A stretch of 64,000 bases of DNA, from NCBI GenBank assembly GCA_001897795.1, contig MKUL01000045.1, forward strand, positions 1-64,000, in the 5' to 3' direction. The notes beneath the pieces were generated by a model that worked only from the letters and a program-made list of their open reading frames with translations, had not been told where the DNA came from and did no database searches. This document shows, piece after piece, positions 48,450-56,714 of this stretch; position 1 is the first letter of the stretch; every line of letters begins with the position of its first letter. Source of the DNA: Alphaproteobacteria bacterium 41-28 (lineage in GTDB: Bacteria; Pseudomonadota; Alphaproteobacteria; UBA9655). Position numbers and translations under genes: made by a program.

Positions 48450-51344
48450 ATGGAACATGTGATTACTACCTACGGAGGAGGCGAGCTCTTTACCCTTGTC
48501 TTTAATGGCATAGCGGCTTTGTTTAAGGCCGATCGAACAGGATTTATCCTGCCTTTAATACGTATTGGGTTGGTTGTGGGATCTGTTTATATGTTGATCT
48601 TGATGCTTGTCCGAAGCAGCTTAGAGGAAGGCTTAAAGTGGCTTCTCTGGGTTGTGATTGCGACGAATCTTCTTTTTTTGCCCAAAACAACAGTTTTTAT
48701 TCATGACCCCCTGACAAAGGTCAAAGCAAAGGTTGATGGCGTGCCCTTTGTCTTAGGGGCCTTTGCAAGCTTTGTGAGTCAGATGGGTCGAGGTATTACA
48801 GAAAAGATGGAATCGGTTTTTATCTTGCCCGATTATATGCCTTACCACAAAACAGGAACTGTTTTTGCCTCTTCCTTGATGAGTCAAGTGGGACAGTTTC
48901 GTATTGTTGATCCTGTCTTTAAAGGCAATATGGAACGTTTTGTGAATCAATGTGTCGTGTATGACACCATGATTGGTCACAAGTATACTTTATCCGATTT
49001 GCAAAATACGACCGATATTTGGGGACTTGTTAAAGACAACGCTTCACCAGTCCTGGGATTTTTATATAAAGAAGAAGGCACTCCTGGAACCGTCATAACG
49101 TGTAAGACAGGTGCTAAAAAGTTGTCTGACCTTTGGACAGCTGAAATTAACAAAGCCGCAGCCATCTATGGGACAAGGGTTCAAAATCAAACGCTCACAA
49201 AAACGGCTTTTTTTACAAATCTTCAAACCGGCTATCAGTTAATGACGGGTGTTGCTGAAAATGCCTCAAATATCCTTCGTCAGGAAATGATGATTAATGC
49301 AATTGAAGAGGCGAGCAACAACAAACTCTCAGAACTCGGGTCAGCGTCCAACTATGCAGCCACAAAAGCTCTTCTTCAGCAACGATCAGCCTATGCCGTT
49401 GCAGGCGAAATCGCAGCCCGAACCCTTCCCCTTTTCAAGAACGTCATCGAAGCCTTAAGCTATGCTTTATTTATCTTTATCGTTGTCCTTGCTCTTCTCC
49501 CCAATGGATACAAAATACTCATAACCTATTTTGGAATCTTAGTATGGGCCCAACTCTGGGCTCCTCTTTATGCGGTCCTCAACCTCATCATGACCCTTTA
49601 TGGAAGGTCAGAAACCATGAGTCATGGAGCGGAAAATGGTCTTACTCTTTTAAACTCCTCAGCCATCATCAATGCAAATGCAGACATGGTAACTCTTGCG
49701 GCATGGCTCGCTGTAAGTATTCCTTTTATCTCCTACGGCATTCTCAAACAAGGAGCAGGTGCTTTTGTAGGCCTTGCTCAGCATTTAGGTTCAGCCATGC
49801 AAAGCGCAGCCAGTGGAGCCGCGGCAGAAACGGTTTCCGGAAATATCAGCTTAGGTAATGTGAGCATGGGAAACCAAGCCTATCAAAATACATCTGCCTT
49901 TCAGCATAATACAAGCCCAACTTATAACGCTTCACAGTTTAAATCTATGGGAGCTTCTGGAGTTGAGCAAAGTACTTTTGCAGATGGAACTCAAGCTTTT
50001 AATGACCAAGCCATGTCACGTCTCAGTGTTCAAATTATGGGGATAGAAAACACAAGCTTTGTAGAGCAGCAAAGCCTCAATCATGCAGAGAGCGTTGCCG
50101 AAACAAAAAGTGTGGCTGCAACACAAGCCACAGAAACCTCCCTTCAAACAGCAACCAATTTCCTTTCTCGGTTTGGTACGGATCAATTTAGAGGAGAAGA
50201 GTATACCAAAAACATCAATGCCTCAGACGCTCAAAGTCTTCAAAACTTCAAGCATTTCACCAGCACTATTCAGAAAGACCTGCACTTAAACGAGACCCAA
50301 GCTGCAGAAGTAGCTATTGCTGTAGGAATGGGTGGAAGTCTTGGTTTCTTCACTGCGGAAGGAAAAGGAAATTTTTCGAGTACAGCTGCACGACAAAAAG
50401 CCTTTCAGGACGCGAAGGCGCTAGCAGATCAAATAGGGTATTCAGAAACAACTGAGAAGGTCGTTTCAGCAGCTCAAGCTTTATCAGAAGGCATGCGGAA
50501 TTCAAAAGGGGAAGAGCTAGGAGAAAGCGCTGCATCAAGCCTGAATCGCGCAAAAGGCCTCAGAAAAGAAGCTTTAATCGCTCAAAATATGGTCAAGACG
50601 CTTTCAAAAGATATAAGTTCAAATCAGAGCAAAGGCCTTACCATTAACAAAGAGCTCACACAAGAAGTTCTCGAATTCATTGCCCATCAACCTGTAAATC
50701 CAGGACCAAATGGCTTATCTGGTGGCCAAATTGGCTATAAAGAAGCTCGACACATTCTTGATCAAGGGGGAGAAGAACGTGCTGCTTATCTCAAAAGCTT
50801 CCAAGAGGAAAATCCCCAATACTACATTCAGAGCATTAATGTCCGAGGAGCACAGCAACAGCTTGATATGCAATACGAAGTTCAAGCCCGATATCACAAA
50901 GATAGCGCAGGCATTCGGGCTCAAAACATGGCCCATATCCAAGAGATTCAGCATCTGGCTCAAGAGGCAGGGTTTGATAGGTCAAATACCAATCAGACAC
51001 GCCTTGACAAACTAAACGTTAGCCAAACATCTCTTAAGCAGACGGACGTTAATCAAGCAAACCCTCAGGTGAAAACAGAAACGCCCCCACAAGAATCAAT
51101 AAAGGATTTCGTTGGAAAGAAATTCGAGGAAACGGATAAGAAAATAGCTGTTGGACAAAAACCCATTGTGGACCAGGAAGAGGCCCTTCAGAAAGAGCAA
51201 AAAGTCGTCCAAGATAAAACCTTGCTGGGAACAGCAACAAAGAACCTTGCGACAAGTGCAGGAGAAGGATTGCTTAGTACCGCTAAAGATATTAACGAAG
51301 CAATTAAAAATCTTCCCCCTGAGCCACCCATCATTTTCCCTTAA
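48450..51344 (+). CDS. traG: Type F conjugation protein TraG
   Basis: A 964-residue inner-membrane protein with several N-terminal and middle helices (for example FILPLIRIGLVVGSVYMLIL and LSYALFIFIVVLALLPNGYK). It starts with EHVITTYGGGELFTLVFNGI and carries ILVWAQLWAPLYAVLNLIM, the TraG signatures. The C-terminal 400 residues are periplasmic, rich in Gln, Ser and Ala. This region supports mating-pair stabilisation and entry exclusion. Five 15-bp repeats in its distal part encode five-residue repeats (LNVSQ-TSLKQ-TDVNQ). It starts after the heptad-repeat gap. Confidence 0.93.
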   Translation: MEHVITTYGGGELFTLVFNGIAALFKADRTGFILPLIRIGLVVGSVYMLILMLVRSSLEEGLKWLLWVVIATNLLFLPKTTVFIHDPLTKVKAKVDGVPFVLGAFASFVSQMGRGITEKMESVFILPDYMPYHKTGTVFASSLMSQVGQFRIVDPVFKGNMERFVNQCVVYDTMIGHKYTLSDLQNTTDIWGLVKDNASPVLGFLYKEEGTPGTVITCKTGAKKLSDLWTAEINKAAAIYGTRVQNQTLTKTAFFTNLQTGYQLMTGVAENASNILRQEMMINAIEEASNNKLSELGSASNYAATKALLQQRSAYAVAGEIAARTLPLFKNVIEALSYALFIFIVVLALLPNGYKILITYFGILVWAQLWAPLYAVLNLIMTLYGRSETMSHGAENGLTLLNSSAIINANADMVTLAAWLAVSIPFISYGILKQGAGAFVGLAQHLGSAMQSAASGAAAETVSGNISLGNVSMGNQAYQNTSAFQHNTSPTYNASQFKSMGASGVEQSTFADGTQAFNDQAMSRLSVQIMGIENTSFVEQQSLNHAESVAETKSVAATQATETSLQTATNFLSRFGTDQFRGEEYTKNINASDAQSLQNFKHFTSTIQKDLHLNETQAAEVAIAVGMGGSLGFFTAEGKGNFSSTAARQKAFQDAKALADQIGYSETTEKVVSAAQALSEGMRNSKGEELGESAASSLNRAKGLRKEALIAQNMVKTLSKDISSNQSKGLTINKELTQEVLEFIAHQPVNPGPNGLSGGQIGYKEARHILDQGGEERAAYLKSFQEENPQYYIQSINVRGAQQQLDMQYEVQARYHKDSAGIRAQNMAHIQEIQHLAQEAGFDRSNTNQTRLDKLNVSQTSLKQTDVNQANPQVKTETPPQESIKDFVGKKFEETDKKIAVGQKPIVDQEEALQKEQKVVQDKTLLGTATKNLATSAGEGLLSTAKDINEAIKNLPPEPPIIFP
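50982..51056. repeat. Five 15-bp tandem repeats inside traG
   Basis: Units including CTAAACGTTAGCCAA, ACATCTCTTAAGCAG and ACGGACGTTAATCAA follow every 15 bases, in frame. Several have a TTAA or GTTA centre as in the copies in traC and the gene at 29632. Confidence 0.65.
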
Positions 51345-51367
51345 AAGCAGATAGGAGATAAAAAAGT

Positions 51368-53395
51368 ATGTCAATCTTTAGAACTATTACCCAAGGCGGA
51401 CAAGTCCATATCCATCAACTTCACATGCTCAAGCAAGTTGTTATGGCCGGGCTTATTGTGGCGTTTGTGACAGGACTTTCTTACTTTTCCTGGAAAAGTT
51501 ATAATTTCCCCCGATATGAGTGGAGAGTCTTGTCGCAAGTGACGTGGGCTAAGTTAATGATTTCAACAACTCCCTCTGAACAACATGCTCATCTATATCA
51601 AGAGTATGTACCTCTTAAAGGAAAACCCTATAAAAGAAGCTGCCTCAGCATTCTTAAGGATTCATTCCTTCAAAAGAGAACAGAACAAATTGAAATGCGT
51701 CTTGGGCAAGCTTTTTATACTAGTTTGTGGATGGCTCTAGCAGGATTTTTGACAGTAATGGCCTTATGGTTTTTTATGGGGCGTCGTCAAAAGCAAACAG
51801 ATCATCAACGAGGGACAACGCTCGTTTCTTGGAGAAAGCTCGCAAACCTCATTAAAAGAGAAGACCAAACCTCAGATTTAAGCTTTGGAGAACTGCCACT
51901 TTTGAAGAATAAGGAATCCTCCCACATCCTCATTACAGGGACTACCGGGTCAGGAAAAACCAACAGCTTTCATGGCTTACTTCCTCAGGTTCGAAGAAGA
52001 GGAGATCGGGCCGTCATTCTTGATGTCACAGGGGATTATGTTTCCAGATATTACAACAAAAAGACAGATATTATCCTGAATCCTTTAGATAAGAGGTCTC
52101 TTCCCTGGAATCCTTGGGCCGATTGCCATCTTGATTCTCATTATGATGTTCTTGCAGAATCTCTTATTCAACCTAAAGGAAGGAATAACGATCCTTTCTG
52201 GGATAAGGCCAGCCGAGCCCTTTTAAAAACAGCCTTACGAAAATATGCCTACCTCAAGAAACACAATATAGGAGAGCTGATGGCTTTTCTTATGAATTCT
52301 GAGGACAAAGAATTTGAAAAGTTTTTCAAAGGAACAGAAGCTGCAAGTTTTGCTTCTTCAAGCAATACAAAAACAACGCATTCTATTCGCAGTGTCCTCT
52401 CTTCTCAGATTGTAGGCTTCTGTCATCTAGAATCGTCAGATCCAAAGGAAAAAGATAATAAAGAGGGTAATGGAAATAAAGATAACCAAAATAATAAAGG
52501 GAATGAAGTCAGTAACGACCATAAGAACCAAGAAGAATGTAAAAATCCGAAAGATTTAGATAACCCAGAACAAAAGGTTCTTGCTCATTCCCATCATTCA
52601 CCCGATCAATCTGTCTCATCAGGAGAAAAAGAAAAGACAGAAGCAAACCCAGAACCAAGTTTTTCCATTCGCAAATGGATTAATGGAGAAAAACAAGAAA
52701 TAGGAACCCAGAAGAACAATGGAGGAGGATGGCTTTTTATTACAGCTCGTGCCGACCAAAGGCAAAGCCTAACGCCCCTTATCTCAGCTTGGATGGATAT
52801 TGCCATTAACGCTCTAATGGTGCTCCCTGAAGATTATACAAGGCGTCTTTGGTTCATCTTGGATGAATTGGCTGCTCTTCAAAATCTTCCTTCCCTTCAA
52901 CGCGGCCTTGCAGAAGGGCGCAAATATGGGGGCTGTTTCTTAGCAGGATTTCAAAGTAAGCCTCAATTAGAGGACATTTATGGACGTTCTGCAGCTGAAA
53001 CCATGCTTGACCTTTTTAATACAAAGGTTTTCTTCAGATGTACTGAGCCTTCAACCCAATCCTGGATCTCAAAAGTATTGGGGGATACAGAAGAAACTGA
53101 ACCACAAGAAAACATTTCCTATGGGGCCAATAGTACGCGGGATGGTGTGTCTCTCAGTCGCCAAACCCGTCAGAAGCCTCTTATTCTTCCTACAGAATTT
53201 TCTCAACTAAAGGACCTCGAATGTTACGTTAAACTTCCTGGAGATTATCCATGCACAAAACTTCAGATGACCTATCAGGCTGCGACTTCAAATATACAAC
53301 CTTTTCTTCTCAGACCTGAGAAAAAACAGGAATATCCAACTTATGAGGAGCAAGTTGAGACAGAACAAGTTTCACAAGAAGAAAAAGAATATTGA
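51368..53395 (+). CDS. traD: Type F coupling protein TraD
   Basis: A 675-residue VirD4-like ATPase that joins the relaxosome to the channel. Two membrane helices lie in the first 140 residues (QVVMAGLIVAFVTGLSYFSW and FYTSLWMALAGFLTVMALWF). Walker A is ILITGTTGSGKTNSFHGL near 195, and Walker B is LWFILDELAALQNLPS near 500. An insertion of about 100 residues (about 357-455), very rich in Asn, Lys, Glu and Asp (EGNGNKDNQNNKGNE), splits the ATPase domain between VLSSQIVGF and WLFITARADQRQ. The end is acidic, as in F TraD. Confidence 0.94.
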   Translation: MSIFRTITQGGQVHIHQLHMLKQVVMAGLIVAFVTGLSYFSWKSYNFPRYEWRVLSQVTWAKLMISTTPSEQHAHLYQEYVPLKGKPYKRSCLSILKDSFLQKRTEQIEMRLGQAFYTSLWMALAGFLTVMALWFFMGRRQKQTDHQRGTTLVSWRKLANLIKREDQTSDLSFGELPLLKNKESSHILITGTTGSGKTNSFHGLLPQVRRRGDRAVILDVTGDYVSRYYNKKTDIILNPLDKRSLPWNPWADCHLDSHYDVLAESLIQPKGRNNDPFWDKASRALLKTALRKYAYLKKHNIGELMAFLMNSEDKEFEKFFKGTEAASFASSSNTKTTHSIRSVLSSQIVGFCHLESSDPKEKDNKEGNGNKDNQNNKGNEVSNDHKNQEECKNPKDLDNPEQKVLAHSHHSPDQSVSSGEKEKTEANPEPSFSIRKWINGEKQEIGTQKNNGGGWLFITARADQRQSLTPLISAWMDIAINALMVLPEDYTRRLWFILDELAALQNLPSLQRGLAEGRKYGGCFLAGFQSKPQLEDIYGRSAAETMLDLFNTKVFFRCTEPSTQSWISKVLGDTEETEPQENISYGANSTRDGVSLSRQTRQKPLILPTEFSQLKDLECYVKLPGDYPCTKLQMTYQAATSNIQPFLLRPEKKQEYPTYEEQVETEQVSQEEKEY

Positions 53396-53433
53396 GTTGC
53401 AACCAAAATACAAAATATAATTGATTTTTTTAC

Positions 53434-53688
53434 TTAAATTAATTTGAATCTTTTCCAATCAAAATTAGGGCGAATATCTTCTTTTTTGACTTGGCCTCTT
53501 GTTGCCTTTTCAATTTTCATACAATTGAGAGGGCTGGGGACAGCTTTTCCATGAGCCCATTTAAAAGCGCTTGAATAATTTGCTTCGATAGCTATTGCAA
53601 GCTTTGACAATGAACCACAGATCTCAGCTGCTTTTTTAATCGCTTCTATGTTGTGCGTATCTCTCTTAAGCATCAGTGTGTCTTTCAT
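53434..53688 (-). CDS. YdaS/Cro-like HTH regulator
   Basis: A 84-residue protein. The segment EICGSLSKLAIAIEANYSSA, then FKWAHGKAVPSPLNCMKIEK and ATRGQVKKEDIRP matches the YdaS/Cro antitoxin-type helix-turn-helix (K-W-x-x-G-x-x-x-P-x-x-R-A-x-x-I-E-x-A-T). I placed the start at the first ATG (53688) because the longer frame begins with TTG; no strong ribosome binding site was seen. It is divergent from the gene at 53824, so the 130-base gap is a likely shared operator region. Confidence 0.6.
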   Translation of the reverse strand: MKDTLMLKRDTHNIEAIKKAAEICGSLSKLAIAIEANYSSAFKWAHGKAVPSPLNCMKIEKATRGQVKKEDIRPNFDWKRFKLI

Positions 53689-53823
53689 TAACTTGTTTAA
53701 GCAATATATCAAACAATAGCCTTGATTTTCTTAGTGTACAACAACAAGTTAAAAGGGCTATTGACTGGTATATTGATTGATCTATATACTTATCTATCTA
53801 TATCAAAGAAAGGAAACAAGCAT

Positions 53824-54135
53824 ATGCAATCTAAAAACGACCTTCTCATTAAGGAATTTGTAAATGGATTTTTAGATAAAAGAACAAGTTCATATAAAAA
53901 CTTAAAAGCTGCAGATAACCTTTGCCGTGAATATATTGAAAAGCGATTGGCCGAAAACCAAGATATAAAAAAGCTGATTAATAATACTGATGAGAAATGG
54001 GGATGGATAAAAGAGCTCATTGTTAATTATACACTTTTGAAAATGCATCATCATGCTGTGTTATGGGAAATTAACGATCATAAACCGAAATTGCAGGAAA
54101 CTCCTCATGATAAAGCGCATTCAAGTGAACCTTGA
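53824..54135 (+). CDS. Small hypothetical protein
   Basis: A 103-residue helical protein with a charged, Lys/Glu-rich sequence and a His-rich end (KMHHHAVLWEINDHK). I chose the ATG at 53824 (MQSKND) because AAAGGAAAC lies just before it; the frame extends to 53722 without a site. It is divergent from the YdaS-like regulator, an arrangement common for small toxin or regulator pairs. I do not recognise the family. Confidence 0.55.
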   Translation: MQSKNDLLIKEFVNGFLDKRTSSYKNLKAADNLCREYIEKRLAENQDIKKLINNTDEKWGWIKELIVNYTLLKMHHHAVLWEINDHKPKLQETPHDKAHSSEP

Positions 54136-54229
54136 GAAAGCTACTTTTACTGGAATGTGCCCTAACCAAAGTAATAGTGTGCGTTGAAACCAAGTGAAGA
54201 GACTTCAAATATATTGGATACGGTTTTCT

Positions 54230-54257
54230 TTGAATTGCCTCACTCGTCTGTTATAAT
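54230..54257 (+). promoter_or_regulatory. Sigma-70-like promoter
   Basis: TTGAAT (54230-54235), a 16-base spacer and a perfect TATAAT (54252-54257). It stands 24 bases before the small ORF at 54281 and may also serve the gene at 54466. Confidence 0.55.
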
Positions 54258-54280
54258 CCTCGAAAAGATTAAAAGGAGTT

Positions 54281-54382
54281 ATGAAAATTCTTCAAAAACC
54301 GTTAGAGACTATTAGTCTATGTTTAGCTTATTGTCTGATAACAATTCATAAGTTTTTGAGTAGAGAAGTGAAATTTATATAA
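54281..54382 (+). CDS. Candidate 33-residue small protein
   Basis: This short frame begins with ATG right after AAAAGGAGTT (a strong ribosome binding site) and 24 bases after a good promoter. The product starts MKILQKPLETISLCLAYCLI and continues with a basic end (HKFLSREVKFI). The hydrophobic middle with two Cys suggests a small membrane peptide or leader peptide, or a type I toxin. It is too short for a homology judgement. It lies in an otherwise empty 330-base gap. Confidence 0.4.
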   Translation: MKILQKPLETISLCLAYCLITIHKFLSREVKFI

Positions 54383-54465
54383 TTAATTAATACTTATTAA
54401 TAAATGAATTGTAATTTTTATTATAAATTTTATGAAAAGAAAGTTTTCTAAAAAAAGGAAATAAG

Positions 54466-54711
54466 ATGGCAGAAAGAAATAAATATTTTGATGGAGCAGC
54501 ATTAGTTGCTGAGGATGTTGCTGCTTATATTTTTAATCACTCCATAGAATCGCCAGACCTTCCTGAGTTGATTCCGCTCGTTCTTAAAAGTTTGTTTAAC
54601 ATTAAGTGGGATATTTTTTCTTTCCCTTCCGCGCGTGGAGAGCCAGTGTTTTCCTTCGAAGGCATCGGATTTAGTACGTACAGAAAAAATACGCAGGAGG
54701 TCGCTGCTTGA
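54466..54711 (+). CDS. Small hypothetical protein
   Basis: An 81-residue protein with ribosome binding site AAAAGGAAAT before the ATG. It reads like a small folded, acidic domain (VAAYIFNHSIESPDLPELIP, FSFEGIGFSTYRKN). No motif is recognised. It precedes the RhuM-Fic gene by 80 AT-rich bases on the same strand; a functional link is possible but unproven. Confidence 0.55.
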   Translation: MAERNKYFDGAALVAEDVAAYIFNHSIESPDLPELIPLVLKSLFNIKWDIFSFPSARGEPVFSFEGIGFSTYRKNTQEVAA

Positions 54712-54790
54712 ATATCAAAAAATATAAATTTATTTTTATTTCGCTAATAAAAACATAGAAAGTATAGAATTTTTAAAATAAATACAAAAT

Positions 54791-55780
54791 ATGAAAAAAG
54801 AAAAGAATATGGAAGCAGATAAAAGCCCGCAGATTCTTATTTATAAAATGAAAGACGCGCATATTGATGTGCAGATTAAAAGTGAAACAGTCTGGCTTTC
54901 TCTATCACAAATGGCACAGCTTTTTGAAAGAGATAAGTCTGTAATTTCTCGTCACTTAAATAATATTTTTAAAGAAGGGGAGTTGGAGAGAAAATCAGTT
55001 GTTGCAAATTTTGCAACAACTGCAGCTGACAGAAAAATATATAAAGTCGACTACTACAATCTTGATACCATTATATCTGTGGGATATAGGGTCAACTCCA
55101 AGCGAGGAATTCAATTCCGCCAATGGGCAACTCAGAAATTAAAGGATTATCTTATTCAAGGGTATTCACTTAATCAGCAGAAGATAACCCATGAAGGTTT
55201 GAAGAAGGTACAGAAAACTCTTAACCTTCTTGCAAAAACACTTCAAAGTCAGTCTTTTATTGATGAAAAAGGTGCAGACGTTCTTTCTTTAATATTGAGC
55301 TATTCAAAAACCTGGAGCCTTTTGTTTAAGTATGATGAAAATGAGTTAGAAATCCCCAAAGGTTTCCCCGCAAAGTCTGCCTTAACATATGAAGAAGCTT
55401 TGGAGGCTATTCATGATTTAAAATCTCAACTTATTGAGTGTGAAGAGGCATCCCCTCTTTTTGGACAACATCCAAGAAAACAAGTGGAAGGGATTTTGGG
55501 AAATGTAGAACAAACTTTTGAAGGACAATCTCTTTATCCTTCTTTACAAGAGAAAGCTGCACATCTTTTATACTTTATCATAAAAGATCATCCTTTTAGC
55601 GATGGTAACAAGCGAATTGGGACATTTCTTTTTCTCCTGTATCTTAGGAAACAAGGCGTTACTCTAACGATATTCAACAACGCCACTCTTGTTTCTCTAG
55701 CTTTACTTATTGCTGAAAGTAATCCCACGGATAAAGAGATCATAATTCGCTTAATAATCAACCTGTTTACTCTCTCTTAA
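54791..55780 (+). CDS. RhuM-like / Fic-domain fusion protein
   Basis: A 329-residue protein. The N-terminal half is a RhuM/Bro-type DNA-binding domain: VWLSLSQMAQLFERDKSVIS, RHLNNIFKEGEL, then GYRVNSKRGIQFRQWATQKL. The C-terminal half (about 200-320) is a Fic domain with the active loop HPFSDGNKRIG (H-x-F-x-D-G-N-K-R), a common variant in which the last Arg is replaced. Such fusions are found in phage and element regions and are seen as toxins or regulators. It is a second Fic gene in the window, unrelated in sequence to the mobile mystery B gene. Confidence 0.88.
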   Translation: MKKEKNMEADKSPQILIYKMKDAHIDVQIKSETVWLSLSQMAQLFERDKSVISRHLNNIFKEGELERKSVVANFATTAADRKIYKVDYYNLDTIISVGYRVNSKRGIQFRQWATQKLKDYLIQGYSLNQQKITHEGLKKVQKTLNLLAKTLQSQSFIDEKGADVLSLILSYSKTWSLLFKYDENELEIPKGFPAKSALTYEEALEAIHDLKSQLIECEEASPLFGQHPRKQVEGILGNVEQTFEGQSLYPSLQEKAAHLLYFIIKDHPFSDGNKRIGTFLFLLYLRKQGVTLTIFNNATLVSLALLIAESNPTDKEIIIRLIINLFTLS

Positions 55781-55787
55781 CCAACCC

Positions 55788-55975
55788 TCAGGCAACGTCA
55801 GACATAAGCTGGCCAACCTTATTACCAAAGACTTCTGTTGCCTTCCTTAAAAGCTCATCGGCAAGGTGAGCATAGCGCCGCGTGGCAGAGGCCTGCGTAT
55901 GCCCTAAAAGCTTGCCCACAATGCTTAGCTCAATCCGCCCGAAACTAAATGAGACGCGCAGGTATGGCGCAAATC
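55788..55975 (-). pseudogene. Integrase C-terminal remnant
   Basis: The minus strand reads DLRHTCASHLVSGGLS, then after one missing base (near 55927) LSIVGKLLGHTQASATRRYA and HLADELLRKATEVFGNKVGQ to a stop. This is the C-terminal 60 residues of a tyrosine recombinase, including the catalytic His and Tyr, closely like the intact integrase 0.9 kb away. The start is lost. It matches the region missing from the broken integrase at 16693. Confidence 0.85.
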
Positions 55976-56025
55976 ACTCGAATAACTACCTTTAATTCTG
56001 TAATAACTTTCCGTCCTCTTCTTAT

Positions 56026-56676
56026 TTATCGGCTTAAGCTATTTTGTCCAAGAATTTGAGCAAGTTCTTGATTGGCCTTTCTAACTTCATCTTGGCATAG
56101 CTCACAAAGCTTTCTCCACTGTTCGTTTTCCTTTTGAAAGTTGAGAACTTCATTGTTTCTTTTGAAAAAGTCATCACGGTTTTCAATTGCTTGGTCAAAG
56201 GCCTTCGAGACGTCTGGATCTTCAAAAGGATTTCTGATTCGCGTAAATTCCATAATAGCTATGCTTCTTGCTGTATTACATGTATTTGCAATAGTTGAAA
56301 TAGTTCTTGCCTTTTCTTCTAAGTCTTTCTGATATAATTTACCATTGGGATATAAGTTCAGTATCTCCATAAGACTTTTAAAAATTTCTTGCCGCTTATT
56401 AATGGAACGTTGACAAATTGCCATGAATGTTACGATATCTTTCATAGGAAGGAGAACGGTTTGCTGTGAGTTATTGACGTACTCAATTTTTGAACCTCCT
56501 CTGATCGCAAATAAGATGAATAAAACGATAAGAATGAATATGATTGCCCCTATGATAAGGCTCGTCCATTCTTTAATCACTTTTCCTATTACCCATAGTT
56601 TGGCAAGAAAATTGTAGTCTTCTTTAAGTATACTTAGCATTTCTTGAAGAGAGTCTTGTTTCTGATTTTTGTTCAT
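56026..56676 (-). CDS. Membrane-anchored hypothetical protein
   Basis: A 216-residue protein with one hydrophobic helix at about 38-60 (SLIIGAIIFILIVLFILFAI) and a long helical C-terminal part, rich in Lys/Glu/Asn and with several Cys. There is no signal cleavage site, so it probably has a short cytoplasmic start and an exposed helical domain. It lies between the integrase and the integrase remnant. I do not recognise the family. Confidence 0.6.
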   Translation of the reverse strand: MNKNQKQDSLQEMLSILKEDYNFLAKLWVIGKVIKEWTSLIIGAIIFILIVLFILFAIRGGSKIEYVNNSQQTVLLPMKDIVTFMAICQRSINKRQEIFKSLMEILNLYPNGKLYQKDLEEKARTISTIANTCNTARSIAIMEFTRIRNPFEDPDVSKAFDQAIENRDDFFKRNNEVLNFQKENEQWRKLCELCQDEVRKANQELAQILGQNSLSR

Positions 56677-56714
56677 TTTACGCTCATCTGTTTCTTATCT
56701 CAACTATAAAAACC

